A DNA stretch of 23,502 bases, from the NCBI GenBank assembly GCA_018715885.1, contig DVKT01000035.1, positions 1 to 23,502 of the forward strand, written 5' to 3'. The first letter of the stretch is position 1. Each line of letters opens with the position of its first letter. The translations under genes and the position numbers were made by a program. Source of the stretch: Caccoplasma intestinavium (GTDB lineage Bacteria > Bacteroidota > Bacteroidia > Bacteroidales > UBA11471). Shown in pieces: positions 16,206-23,502 of the stretch. The notes under the pieces are model-generated. The model worked only from the letters and a program-made list of their open reading frames with translations, searched no databases and was not told the DNA's origin.

Positions 16206-16509
16206 CACTTATTTACAAATGGAAGCGTCGAACACACTTTAAAGAAATTTCAAATTCGAGAATTTTTCAGAAAAAAACACTTTCACGATTATGAAATCGG
16301 GAAAGCAAACCAATATACGAATGTTATATCACATATAACACGACAAACATATAAATTGAAACTTCTCCGTATTACGGATACGAAATTTTTATTCTATGAC
16401 AACACGAAAAAGCCCTTTCTCTCACCACCTCCCCAAAAACAAACTTATCGTGCAAGCGATCTTATGCAGATATAAACCACTCAATGGTCGACACGGGATT
16501 TTAAACAAC
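16206..16509. other. Gene-free AT-rich stretch with two perfect inverted repeats
   Basis: No supported gene lies between the 121-residue gene promoter and the end of the drug exporter. TGTTATAT-CAC-ATATAACA (16322-16340) is a perfect 8-base dyad of operator-like form. TCCGTA-T-TACGGA (16366-16378) is a second, shorter one. No promoter or terminator of normal form is found with them, and no obvious terminator follows the exporter. Confidence 0.45.
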
Positions 16510-17679
16510 CTACTTTTCCGTAACAACACGGCTCGTCAAGTACATGACAACACAACATACAGCTATGATGACACCCGTAGAGACGAGAATGCTTCCCATA
16601 CCTGTCAATGGCGATACAATACCCCCGAAAAGAAATTGGGTAAATCCTAAAAGAGCTGAAGCATTACCGGCATTTTTTCGTTCCATATCAAGGGCGAGAG
16701 CCGTAGACGTGGGAAGCACCATACCCAATGAGACGAGTAAAAGAAAAAGCAAACTCTCGACAAGGCCAAAAGGCATATCGGCGATAAGAGCCGCAGCAGC
16801 ACAAAGTCCGAGGACAAAAAATCCCGAAGAGCCGACATGCAATGCTCTTTGCGCCGTACGAAAACGAGGAACCAAAAGACTCGAACCTATCATGATACCC
16901 AATGCATTGGCTCCAAAACAAATACTATACATAAGAGGAGAAACATGATAATGTTCCTGAAAGATAAACGGAGAAGCGGCTATGTAACCGAACAACACAC
17001 CCATAGCAAAAGTCTGTATAATAAGATGCTGCGTAAAACGACGGTTACACAAGACCGGAATAAACCGGGTAAATGTAGAAAAGACTCCACCCTGAAAACG
17101 ATTCTCTTTTTCCAACGTCTCATGTTGAGCAAAGCCGATACCCAATAATACCACACCGATTACCAGCAGGATAAGAAATATTCCGTGCCAGTCGGTCCAC
17201 TTCATCATGATACCGCCCAATATCGGAGCTCCGACCGGAGCAATACCGTTTATCGCCGCCATAAGCGAGAAAGTTTTAGCTAATGAGCTCCCCGTATACA
17301 AATCGGTTACAATAGACCGGGATATAACCAATCCTCCGGCTCCGGCAAATCCTTGTATAAACCGACAAATAAGAAAGGAGTGTATATCCCGGGCATACAA
17401 GCAAGCTACGGTAGAAACGATAAAAAGTGCAAGGGAAAGGATAAGCGGTGTGCGACGCCCGTATTTATCACTCAAAGGGCCGATAATCATTTGTCCGACG
17501 GCAAGCCCGATCATACTGAATGTCAATGTAAGCTGAACCAAAGAGGTAGTCGTCTCGAAATCATTTGTGAGCTGCGGCAACGTAGGAAGATAAAAATCGG
17601 TAACAAAAGGTCCGAATGCCGACAACATACCCATGAACAGAAGAATAAATCGTCTCGAATTGCGTTTTTCTATCGTCAT
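16510..17679 (-). CDS. Bcr/CflA-family multidrug efflux transporter (MFS)
   Basis: An inner-membrane proton-driven exporter of the major facilitator superfamily, DHA1/Bcr-CflA branch, exporting drugs such as bicyclomycin, sulphonamides or chloramphenicol-type compounds in studied relatives; the substrate here is unknown. The 389 residues make about twelve membrane helices. The first loop has the Bcr/CflA pattern DFYLPTLPQL before helix 2. Motif A reads GPLSDKYGRRTPL between helices 2 and 3, and helices 4-5 carry RFIQGFAGAGGLVISRSIVTDL and a PVGAPILGG segment (motif C-like, GxxxGPxxGG). I chose the ATG at 17679 (MTIEKRNSRR) over a TTG at 17712 because the latter is a weaker codon and adds a non-conserved basic lead. 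No exact TAnnTTTG promoter is visible upstream; the gap of 156 bases is shared with the divergent patatin gene. Confidence 0.92.
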   Translation of the reverse strand: MTIEKRNSRRFILLFMGMLSAFGPFVTDFYLPTLPQLTNDFETTTSLVQLTLTFSMIGLAVGQMIIGPLSDKYGRRTPLILSLALFIVSTVACLYARDIHSFLICRFIQGFAGAGGLVISRSIVTDLYTGSSLAKTFSLMAAINGIAPVGAPILGGIMMKWTDWHGIFLILLVIGVVLLGIGFAQHETLEKENRFQGGVFSTFTRFIPVLCNRRFTQHLIIQTFAMGVLFGYIAASPFIFQEHYHVSPLMYSICFGANALGIMIGSSLLVPRFRTAQRALHVGSSGFFVLGLCAAAALIADMPFGLVESLLFLLLVSLGMVLPTSTALALDMERKNAGNASALLGFTQFLFGGIVSPLTGMGSILVSTGVIIAVCCVVMYLTSRVVTEK

Positions 17680-17835
17680 ATTTCCTATTTTTTTACGAGG
17701 CAAAATTCCCAAAAATGTTTGACGTCTCTTGCCAATGTTTGAAAAAAACAGTTAATCAAAACAAATCTCTATACATAACGGTCTATATAATAAGAATAGA
17801 ATATCTATTTTTAATGCATAAAAAAGAAAAACAGT

Positions 17836-18753
17836 ATGGGTCGTAAAAAAAGAACAGTCGCACTGGTATTGGGAAGCGGCGGTGCCCGCGGGCTGGCACA
17901 CATCGGTATCATAGAAGAACTGCTGAACAGAGGATATGAAATCACATCGGTTTCGGGTACGTCCATGGGGGCGCTGGTCGGAGGCATATACGCCGCCGGA
18001 AAACTCGAGGATTTCAAACATTGGATAGAGGGAGTCGATAAATTCAAAATGTTTCAACTGCTCGACTTCACATTCCGTTTCGACGGCTTGGTAAAAGGTT
18101 CCCGCATTATCAATACCCTGAAAGAGTTGGTTCCTGATGTTCCTATCGAAGATTTACCCATACCGTTCTCGGCAATCGCCACCGACGTACATGCCGAGAA
18201 AGAAATCGTATTTGACAGCGGGTGTCTCTTCGATGCAATAAGAGCCTCTATTTCCCTACCCTCTTTCTTTCGTCCCGTCCACAAAAAAGATATGGTTCTT
18301 ATGGACGGAGGAATTCTCAACCCCCTTCCCATAAACCGAGTACAACGTTTTCCCGGCGACAGAGTAATTGCTGTCGATGTGAACGCGCAGGCTTTGGAAG
18401 AAACTGCTTCCTCTCCACGTCCCGAACCGTCTGCAACAGACGGCATCTCTATCTTTAAAGAGTGGTGGCGAAAGACTTTCTTCTCTGGACATCCCGACAA
18501 GAATCTCAAAGAAGAACCCAACTACAACTATTATAATTCCCTGTTGCAGGCTTCGCACATGATGATAAGGCGGATATCGCAATTATCAGTAGAGATTTAT
18601 AAGCCCGACTTACTCATCGAAGTTCCGGCCGCCGCATATGGAGTGCTCGAATTTTATCATTCGCATGAGATCATCGAGATGGGACGTCGTGCCACCATAA
18701 CCGCCCTCGATCGCAATGACCGCCTGCATCGTAACTGGCGATTCTGGAAATAA
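17836..18753 (+). CDS. Patatin-like phospholipase (RssA-type)
   Basis: A predicted serine lipid acyl hydrolase of the patatin family. The 305 residues match bacterial RssA/YlbK-like proteins. The Ser-Asp dyad is intact: oxyanion loop GSGGARG (13-19), nucleophile motif GTSMG (41-45, Ser43) and DGG (157-159, Asp157). AIRASISLPSFFRPV (134-148) is the usual conserved segment between them. There is no signal peptide or transmembrane helix, so it is probably cytoplasmic or peripheral on the inner membrane. A polar insert near residues 187-235 (proline- and serine-rich, then FKEWWRKTF) precedes a helical end. The ATG at 17836 is the only good start. No exact promoter is visible; TATTTTTA at 17806-17813 is one base off the -7 consensus. 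A terminator follows 27 bases after the stop. Confidence 0.9.
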   Translation: MGRKKRTVALVLGSGGARGLAHIGIIEELLNRGYEITSVSGTSMGALVGGIYAAGKLEDFKHWIEGVDKFKMFQLLDFTFRFDGLVKGSRIINTLKELVPDVPIEDLPIPFSAIATDVHAEKEIVFDSGCLFDAIRASISLPSFFRPVHKKDMVLMDGGILNPLPINRVQRFPGDRVIAVDVNAQALEETASSPRPEPSATDGISIFKEWWRKTFFSGHPDKNLKEEPNYNYYNSLLQASHMMIRRISQLSVEIYKPDLLIEVPAAAYGVLEFYHSHEIIEMGRRATITALDRNDRLHRNWRFWK

Positions 18754-18780
18754 CTTCGACAGAACTTTCGTTCGTATTAT

Positions 18781-18812
18781 ATCCGGCAGAAGTATTTTTT
18801 CTTTTGTCGGAT
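18781..18812 (+). terminator. Terminator of the patatin gene
   Basis: ATCCGGCAGAAG pairs with CTTTTGTCGGAT over 12 base pairs (two G-T wobbles) around an 8-base T-rich loop, followed by TTTATTTTG. It separates the patatin gene from the activase unit. Confidence 0.82.
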
Positions 18813-18837
18813 TTTATTTTGTATTTGTTAAATAATA

Positions 18838-18852
18838 TAATAATCATTATGA
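18838..18852. promoter_or_regulatory. Fur-like box upstream of the activase promoter
   Basis: TAATAATCATTATGA matches the 7-1-7 Fur consensus TGATAATnATTATCA at 12 of the 14 specified bases and contains the dyad ATAAT-C-ATTAT. It lies directly upstream of the -33 element. The surrounding sequence is AT-rich, so chance is possible. Confidence 0.35.
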
Positions 18853-18857
18853 TACAT

Positions 18858-18888
18858 TTTGTTCCCTAAAAAAACATCTATACATTTA
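18858..18888 (+). promoter_or_regulatory. Promoter of the activase-tetR operon
   Basis: TTTG, 19 bases, then TACATTTA, one base from the -7 consensus TAnnTTTG. Transcription start is expected near 18895, inside the inverted repeat at 18886-18913, leaving a leader of about 34 bases. Confidence 0.65.
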
Positions 18889-18913
18889 TGTCCGACAATA
18901 ATGTCAGACATAA
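18886..18913. promoter_or_regulatory. Duplicated TGTCnGACA operator, probable TetR-family site
   Basis: TTATGTCCGACA, ATAA, TGTCAGACATAA form a 28-base dyad with a single mismatch. Each half is itself a palindrome, TGTC-C-GACA (18889-18897) and TGTC-A-GACA (18902-18910), with centres 13 bases apart. It overlaps the -7 element and covers the predicted transcription start, the ideal place for a repressor. The TetR-family gene at the end of the same operon is the natural candidate; this link is inferred. In RNA it could also form a 12-base-pair hairpin. Confidence 0.7.
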
Positions 18914-18928
18914 TAGAAAGTGTAAATT

Positions 18929-21900
18929 ATGAACACACAAAAAATCGGAATCGATATAGGGTCTACGACGGCAAAGATTGTTGTTCTCAGCCATGACGGA
19001 GATATCATATACAGCCGATACGAGCGACACCAAGCAGCCGTGTATCCGTTGATATATACCTTTCTCGAAGAGGTATCCGCTCTTACGGGCGATACTCCCT
19101 GCACAATTTCCATCACAGGAAGCGTGGGAATGGGAGTGGCCGAACGTTGCGGGTTGCCGTTTGTACAAGAAGTTGTCGCAGCCACAAAATTCGTAACGGA
19201 ACTATACCCTTCCATACGCTCGATAATCGATATAGGCGGAGAAGACGCCAAAGTCGTCTTTCTCCACAAAGATCGCCCGGTAGACTTGCGCATGAACGGG
19301 AACTGTGCGGGAGGAACCGGCGCATTCATCGATCAGATGGCTGTGTTACTCGGTACTTCCGTCGATGATATGAGCAATTTGGCCCTACGCGCCCAAACAG
19401 TCTACCCGATCGCTTCTCGCTGCGGGGTTTTCTCCAAAACCGATGTACAGAATCTTCTGGCAAAGAACGTCTCCAAAGAAGATGTGGCTGCATCGGTATT
19501 CCATGCTGTTGCCGTACAGACCATCACGACCCTCTCCCGGGGGTGCGACATATCATTGCCGATACTCTTTTGCGGCGGGCCGTTGACTTTTATCCCGGCA
19601 TTAAGAAAAGCTTTTGTTGATTATCTGCGGTTGTCCGACGGTGATTGGGTCGTTCCCGGGCAAAGTCATCTGATACCTGCATGGGGTGCGGCATTATCGG
19701 CAGAAGACGGCAGATCGCTTACGGCAAAAGAACTCTTGGAGGAATGGAAAGGAAATCAGGCGCAAAAGATCAACATACTTACTCACAGGCTCGACCCGTT
19801 ATTTCCGAATGAAGATTCTTACACACAATGGCGTAATGAGAAATCACTTTCTTCCATGCGTTATGCCCGGTGGGAACCCGGCATACAGGAGGCCTACCTC
19901 GGTATCGATTCGGGCTCTACGACCACCAAAATCATTCTGCTCAACTCCGATAAAGAAATATTGTTTACCCATTACGTATCGAACAACGGAAACCCGATAC
20001 TGGCCGTCAAAGAAGGGTTGATTTCCCTGCAAAATCAATGCGCGTCAAACTCCGTCATACTACATATTACAGGCAGTTGCGTTACCGGTTACGGAGAAGA
20101 GTTGATAAAAGCGGCTTTCGGCCTCGACGAAGGTATCATCGAAACCGTCGCCCATTATATGGCTGCCCGCCAGCTGAACGAGCGGGTATCTTTTATCCTC
20201 GACATAGGCGGGCAGGATATGAAAGCGATATTCGTCGACAAAGGCATACTCACACGCATGGAACTCAACGAGGCATGCTCGTCGGGCTGCGGCTCTTTTA
20301 TAGAAACTTTTTCCCGCACGTTAGGGCACGAAGTTTCCGAGTTTGCCCGACTGGCCTGCTTGGCGGACAGTCCTTGCGATCTGGGAACCCGATGCACGGT
20401 ATTCATGAATTCCAAAGTCAAGCAGGTACTGCGCGAAGGAGCCTCGGTCGGCGATATAGCCGCCGGCCTTGCATACTCCGTCGTAAAAAATTGTCTGCAT
20501 AAAGTTTTGAAGATAAATGATTTCTCGTCGTTCGGCGATTGTATCGTCGTACAGGGAGGGACGATGCGGAACGATGCTGTGGTAAGGGCATTCGAGAAAA
20601 TGTCGGGACACACGGTATTTCGCAGCGACCGACCCGAGCTGATGGGCGCATACGGTTGCGCTCTGTACGCCCAAAGCCGAAATCCCTCATTCAGGGGCAT
20701 GACACCCGACACTTTGATACAAGGAGCCGTATACACGACCCGACAAATGTCTTGCCACGGGTGTACCAACCAATGTCTGATACATCGGTATGATTTCACC
20801 GGCGGAAATACCTACTATTCCGGGAATAAATGCGAAAAAGTTTTTTCAAACAAAGGCGAGTCTTCAAAGAAAGGGACGAACGCTTATCCGGAGAAAAACA
20901 AGTTGCTTTTCGACCGGCTGTCAGGGAATCTGAACGGTCCGACCATAGGAATACCCCGATGCCTGAACATGTATGAAAATTACCCTTTCTGGCATACACT
21001 CTTTACCAAAGCGGGCATGAATGTAATCTTGTCGTCGCCATCCGACTACAAAGCCTATGAACGTGCAGCCAAATGGGTAATGTCCGATAATATATGTTTC
21101 CCGGCCAAAGTGGTACACAGCCATCTTTTAAATCTCTGCGAGCAACAGGTCGACCGCATTTTCTTCCCGTATGTCGTGTACGAACGTCTCTCCGACAAGA
21201 CCCGTGTAAACAGCTACAACTGCCCTATCGTCTCGGGATATTCCGAAATCGCCAAAAGCGTGATGCCGCTGAGTATTCCTATCGATACGCCAGTCATAAC
21301 TTTCAAAGACGAAAAAGCTCTTTTCCGACAATGTTGCTCTTATTTAAAAGGGCTGGGAATCACAGAGAAAAACATCAAGGAGGCTTTCGCTACGGCATTA
21401 CAGGCACAACGTGAATACGAAAAGTCTGTTACCGACTATATGCAATCGATTCTCCGGGAAAATATCTCCAGAAAACGCCTGACGGTACTGTTGGCCGGTC
21501 GTCCTTATCATTCGGATATGCTCATTCAACACAAAATTTCCGACATGATCGCTTCTATGGGAGTAGATGTAATCACCGACGACATCGTCAGAGGCGAACA
21601 TACAATGCCCCAAGAATCGAGATTTATCTCACAGTGGGCCTATCCCAACCGCATTTTGGCAGCAGCCCGTTGGGCTGCCGAGCAAGACGACAACGTGCAG
21701 TTCATACAACTCACCTCTTTCGGGTGCGGCCCCGACGCATTTCTCGTCGATGAAGTAAAAGAGTTGCTGCATCGACACGGGAAAAGCCACACGTTACTGA
21801 AAATCGATGACGTAAACAATATTGGATCCATACGTTTGCGGGTACGTTCAGTTATCGAAAGTCTGAAAATGAAACACGGCCCCAAACCAGAAGTATTGCC

Positions 21901-23137
21901 CTTCATAACAACACCCCCTTATACATCGGACGATGTACGCCGTAAAATCATCGTACCGTTTTTTACGCCGTTTATCTCGCCACTGATTCCCGACCTATTT
22001 CGGCTGGTGGGCTACGACGTCGATGTGCTGCCGATGAGCGACAGAATTGCCGCCGATTACGGATTACAATATGCCAACAACGAGGTATGCTATCCGGCGA
22101 CACTGGTCGTCGGCGACATCATCAAAGCTTTCAAAGAAGGTCGATACGAACCCTCCAAGACCGCCGTAGCGATGACGCAAACGGGTGGTCAATGCCGCGC
22201 CACCGGGTATATCGCCCTCATCAAGAAAGCTCTGGTCGATGCAGGATATGCCGATGTTCCTGTCGTCTCGGTTTCTTGGGGAGATGCATTCGACAACCCA
22301 CAGCCGGGATTCCGGGTCAACTGGCTCAAAATCCTGCCTATTGCATTGGCAGCGGTTCTTTTCAGCGATTGTATCGCCAAGTTCTATTATACAGCGGTTG
22401 CACGGGAAAAAGAAGAGGGAGCAGCTGCATTCTGGCGAGATTACTATCTCGACAAGGCCCGTCAAGCGATAAGACAGAACAAACCGAGCGAACTGCTCGC
22501 CTTGACAAGAGAGGCAGCAGACCGTTTTACATCGATCACCGATGTCGACAAGCAAGTACCGAAAGTAGGAATCGTGGGAGAAATTTTCTTGAAATTCCAT
22601 GCATTCGCCCAAAAGAATATCTCATCATGGCTTGTCGATCAGCATATCGAAGTCGTCCCGCCCACATTAACAGAATTTTTCCTGCAATCGTTCGTCAACA
22701 AACAAGTCAATCAAGATAATTATCTGGAGGCTAAAAAAATCCCTGATTTTGTTTTGCATCGGGTTTATGCCCTTGTACGCCGACAGGTCGAAAAATACAA
22801 TCGTGCCGCATCGCATTTCCCACTATTCCAGCCCTTTCCCGATATTTTCGAGACATCTCGTTACGGTAAAGAGATATTACCTCTTTATGCACAATTCGGC
22901 GAAGGTTGGCTGTTACCGGCCGAAATAGTCTCTATGGCGCACCACGGGGTAGACCACGTAGTCAGCCTGCAACCTTTCGGCTGTATTGCCAACCATATCG
23001 TCTCGAAAGGTGTCGAAAAGAAAATAAAGACAATATATCCGCAAATGAATCTGCTGTCTCTCGATTTCGACAGCGGTGTGAGCGACGTCAATGTAATAAA
23101 CAGAATGTTACTTTTTATTCACGGATTGAATGGATAA
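18929..23137 (+). CDS. Giant acyl-CoA dehydratase activase-like protein (two BcrAD/BadFG ATPase domains, DUF2229, COG3581-type end)
   Basis: Relatives (HgdC, BcrAD) use ATP and a [4Fe-4S] cluster to push low-potential electrons into a dehydratase or reductase. This 1402-residue protein carries two such ASKHA domains: 1-260 (GIDIGSTTAK, DIGGEDAK, NCAGGTGAF with Cys126, RCGVFSKTD with Cys165) and about 322-585 (GIDSGSTTTK, DIGGQDMK, ACSSGCGSF with Cys450, RCTVFMNSK with Cys489). A CHGCTNQC motif (609-616) plus Cys635 follows. DUF2229 spans roughly 672-890 (IGIPRCLNMYENYPFW, CFPAKVVHSHL). The last part (about 1000-1402) resembles COG3581, with NEVCYPATLVVGDI (1051-1064), GGQCRATGY and FGCIANHIVSKGVEKK. 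I know of no proven substrate for this fused architecture. No separate dehydratase subunits are nearby. The ATG at 18929 begins directly at the first ATPase strand. A TetR gene follows after 2 bases. Confidence 0.93.
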   Translation: MNTQKIGIDIGSTTAKIVVLSHDGDIIYSRYERHQAAVYPLIYTFLEEVSALTGDTPCTISITGSVGMGVAERCGLPFVQEVVAATKFVTELYPSIRSIIDIGGEDAKVVFLHKDRPVDLRMNGNCAGGTGAFIDQMAVLLGTSVDDMSNLALRAQTVYPIASRCGVFSKTDVQNLLAKNVSKEDVAASVFHAVAVQTITTLSRGCDISLPILFCGGPLTFIPALRKAFVDYLRLSDGDWVVPGQSHLIPAWGAALSAEDGRSLTAKELLEEWKGNQAQKINILTHRLDPLFPNEDSYTQWRNEKSLSSMRYARWEPGIQEAYLGIDSGSTTTKIILLNSDKEILFTHYVSNNGNPILAVKEGLISLQNQCASNSVILHITGSCVTGYGEELIKAAFGLDEGIIETVAHYMAARQLNERVSFILDIGGQDMKAIFVDKGILTRMELNEACSSGCGSFIETFSRTLGHEVSEFARLACLADSPCDLGTRCTVFMNSKVKQVLREGASVGDIAAGLAYSVVKNCLHKVLKINDFSSFGDCIVVQGGTMRNDAVVRAFEKMSGHTVFRSDRPELMGAYGCALYAQSRNPSFRGMTPDTLIQGAVYTTRQMSCHGCTNQCLIHRYDFTGGNTYYSGNKCEKVFSNKGESSKKGTNAYPEKNKLLFDRLSGNLNGPTIGIPRCLNMYENYPFWHTLFTKAGMNVILSSPSDYKAYERAAKWVMSDNICFPAKVVHSHLLNLCEQQVDRIFFPYVVYERLSDKTRVNSYNCPIVSGYSEIAKSVMPLSIPIDTPVITFKDEKALFRQCCSYLKGLGITEKNIKEAFATALQAQREYEKSVTDYMQSILRENISRKRLTVLLAGRPYHSDMLIQHKISDMIASMGVDVITDDIVRGEHTMPQESRFISQWAYPNRILAAARWAAEQDDNVQFIQLTSFGCGPDAFLVDEVKELLHRHGKSHTLLKIDDVNNIGSIRLRVRSVIESLKMKHGPKPEVLPFITTPPYTSDDVRRKIIVPFFTPFISPLIPDLFRLVGYDVDVLPMSDRIAADYGLQYANNEVCYPATLVVGDIIKAFKEGRYEPSKTAVAMTQTGGQCRATGYIALIKKALVDAGYADVPVVSVSWGDAFDNPQPGFRVNWLKILPIALAAVLFSDCIAKFYYTAVAREKEEGAAAFWRDYYLDKARQAIRQNKPSELLALTREAADRFTSITDVDKQVPKVGIVGEIFLKFHAFAQKNISSWLVDQHIEVVPPTLTEFFLQSFVNKQVNQDNYLEAKKIPDFVLHRVYALVRRQVEKYNRAASHFPLFQPFPDIFETSRYGKEILPLYAQFGEGWLLPAEIVSMAHHGVDHVVSLQPFGCIANHIVSKGVEKKIKTIYPQMNLLSLDFDSGVSDVNVINRMLLFIHGLNG

Positions 23138-23139
23138 CT

Positions 23140-23502
23140 ATGGAAAACAACGAAAATTTAGAAGATAGAATAGTAGATGTCGCCAAAGACGTTTTCTTGG
23201 AGAACGGTTTTGAAATGACCAGTATGAGCGATATTGCAGCAAAAGTCGGCATCAATCGTCCCACCTTACATTACTATTTCCGTACCAAAGAGCGTATGTT
23301 TCGGGCCGTATTGGCTCCCATTTTCGAAACTTTCATGCCGAAAGTACAAACGATTCTGGCCGGAGATATTCCTTTCATAGAGAGACTCGAAAAAATTCTC
23401 GACGAATATCTGATTATTTTTTCGGAAAATCCTTTTTTACCGAGATTTGTACTGAGCGAAATACAGAGAAATCCCGATAATCTCATACTAATGATACACC
23501 GT
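23140..23502 (+). CDS. TetR/AcrR-family transcriptional regulator, N-terminal part
   Basis: An open frame of 121 codons running in frame to the window edge. The TetR helix-turn-helix is clear: RIVDVAKDVFLENGFEMTSM (residues 10-29), then SDIAAKVGINRPTLHYYFRT (30-49) and KERMFRAVL. The YYF motif and the preceding recognition helix are typical. The ligand-binding domain begins near residue 60 (FETFMPKVQTIL) and is cut by the edge; full-length relatives have about 190-210 residues. The ATG lies 2 bases after the activase stop, so both genes share one transcript. The duplicated palindrome over the operon's promoter suggests autoregulation: the regulator would repress its own operon until a ligand, perhaps an acyl-CoA, is bound. 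That is inference. Confidence 0.93.
   Translation, partial: MENNENLEDRIVDVAKDVFLENGFEMTSMSDIAAKVGINRPTLHYYFRTKERMFRAVLAPIFETFMPKVQTILAGDIPFIERLEKILDEYLIIFSENPFLPRFVLSEIQRNPDNLILMIHR

Noticed and set aside
16035..16475. A 146-codon open frame on the plus strand
   Set aside because: It begins antisense within the 121-residue membrane protein gene, has low-complexity basic composition and no plus-strand promoter.
18886..18913. The dyad as a transcription terminator of the patatin gene
   Set aside because: A better terminator with a T-run already lies at 18781-18812, and no T-run follows this dyad; its place over the promoter favours an operator.
22064..22719. Overlapping open frames on both strands (182 and 210 codons)
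   Set aside because: They overlap the activase coding sequence in its COG3581-like part and show no signal, domain or start context of their own.
1..23502. CRISPR array, insertion sequence, prophage or toxin-antitoxin pair
   Set aside because: No regularly spaced repeats, transposase, integrase or phage motifs were seen, and no small gene pair has toxin-antitoxin character.

Overview
This window looks chromosomal and comes from a member of the Bacteroidales. The signs are promoters of the Bacteroidetes form (TTTG or TTG, about 19-20 bases, then TAnnTTTG) before many genes, A-rich leaders with almost no Shine-Dalgarno sequences, a fused FeoA-FeoB protein, a DUF4136 lipoprotein, a clostripain-like lipoprotein and a long fused-type PurL. 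Genus is uncertain; Barnesiella or Coprobacter-like relatives are a guess from general character only. I see no insertion sequence, phage gene, CRISPR array or rRNA.

Layout. 1-2009 (minus) is the N-terminal half of purL, cut by the window edge. Divergent from it is a LysE-type exporter (2195-2848), then a lipoprotein and outer-membrane barrel pair (2929-4202). A strong palindromic terminator separates these from a minus-strand block: recJ (4272-5999), an MscS channel (6201-7112) and a clostripain-family protease gene that is frameshifted (7027-8339). A TPR protein (8497-9324, plus) converges on a two-gene minus unit, a GH28 glycosidase followed by a Sel1-repeat protein (9388-11724). Divergent from that is feoAB plus a small Cys-rich partner (11959-14536), followed by tRNA-Cys. 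Two uncharacterised minus-strand genes, each with its own near-ideal promoter, follow (14981-16135). Next come a Bcr/CflA drug exporter (minus), a patatin-like phospholipase (plus) and a 1402-residue acyl-CoA dehydratase activase-like protein (18929-23137). A TetR-family regulator cut by the right edge lies 2 bases after it.

Most of the window is housekeeping and envelope biology: purines, DNA repair, osmotic protection, ferrous iron uptake and drug export. The most interesting part is the right end. There a single polypeptide carries two ATPase activator domains, a possible extra iron-sulfur site and DUF2229/COG3581-type domains. It is paired with a TetR regulator, and a duplicated TGTCnGACA palindrome sits exactly over its predicted transcription start, with a Fur-like sequence just upstream. 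No separate dehydratase subunits are visible. The window therefore suggests a self-contained, regulated ATP-driven low-potential electron-transfer system of unknown substrate.

Two genes run off the window edges (purL on the left, tetR on the right) and are given as partial. Several starts were moved from upstream TTG or ATG codons to internal ATGs that fit signal peptides, leaders or promoters better.
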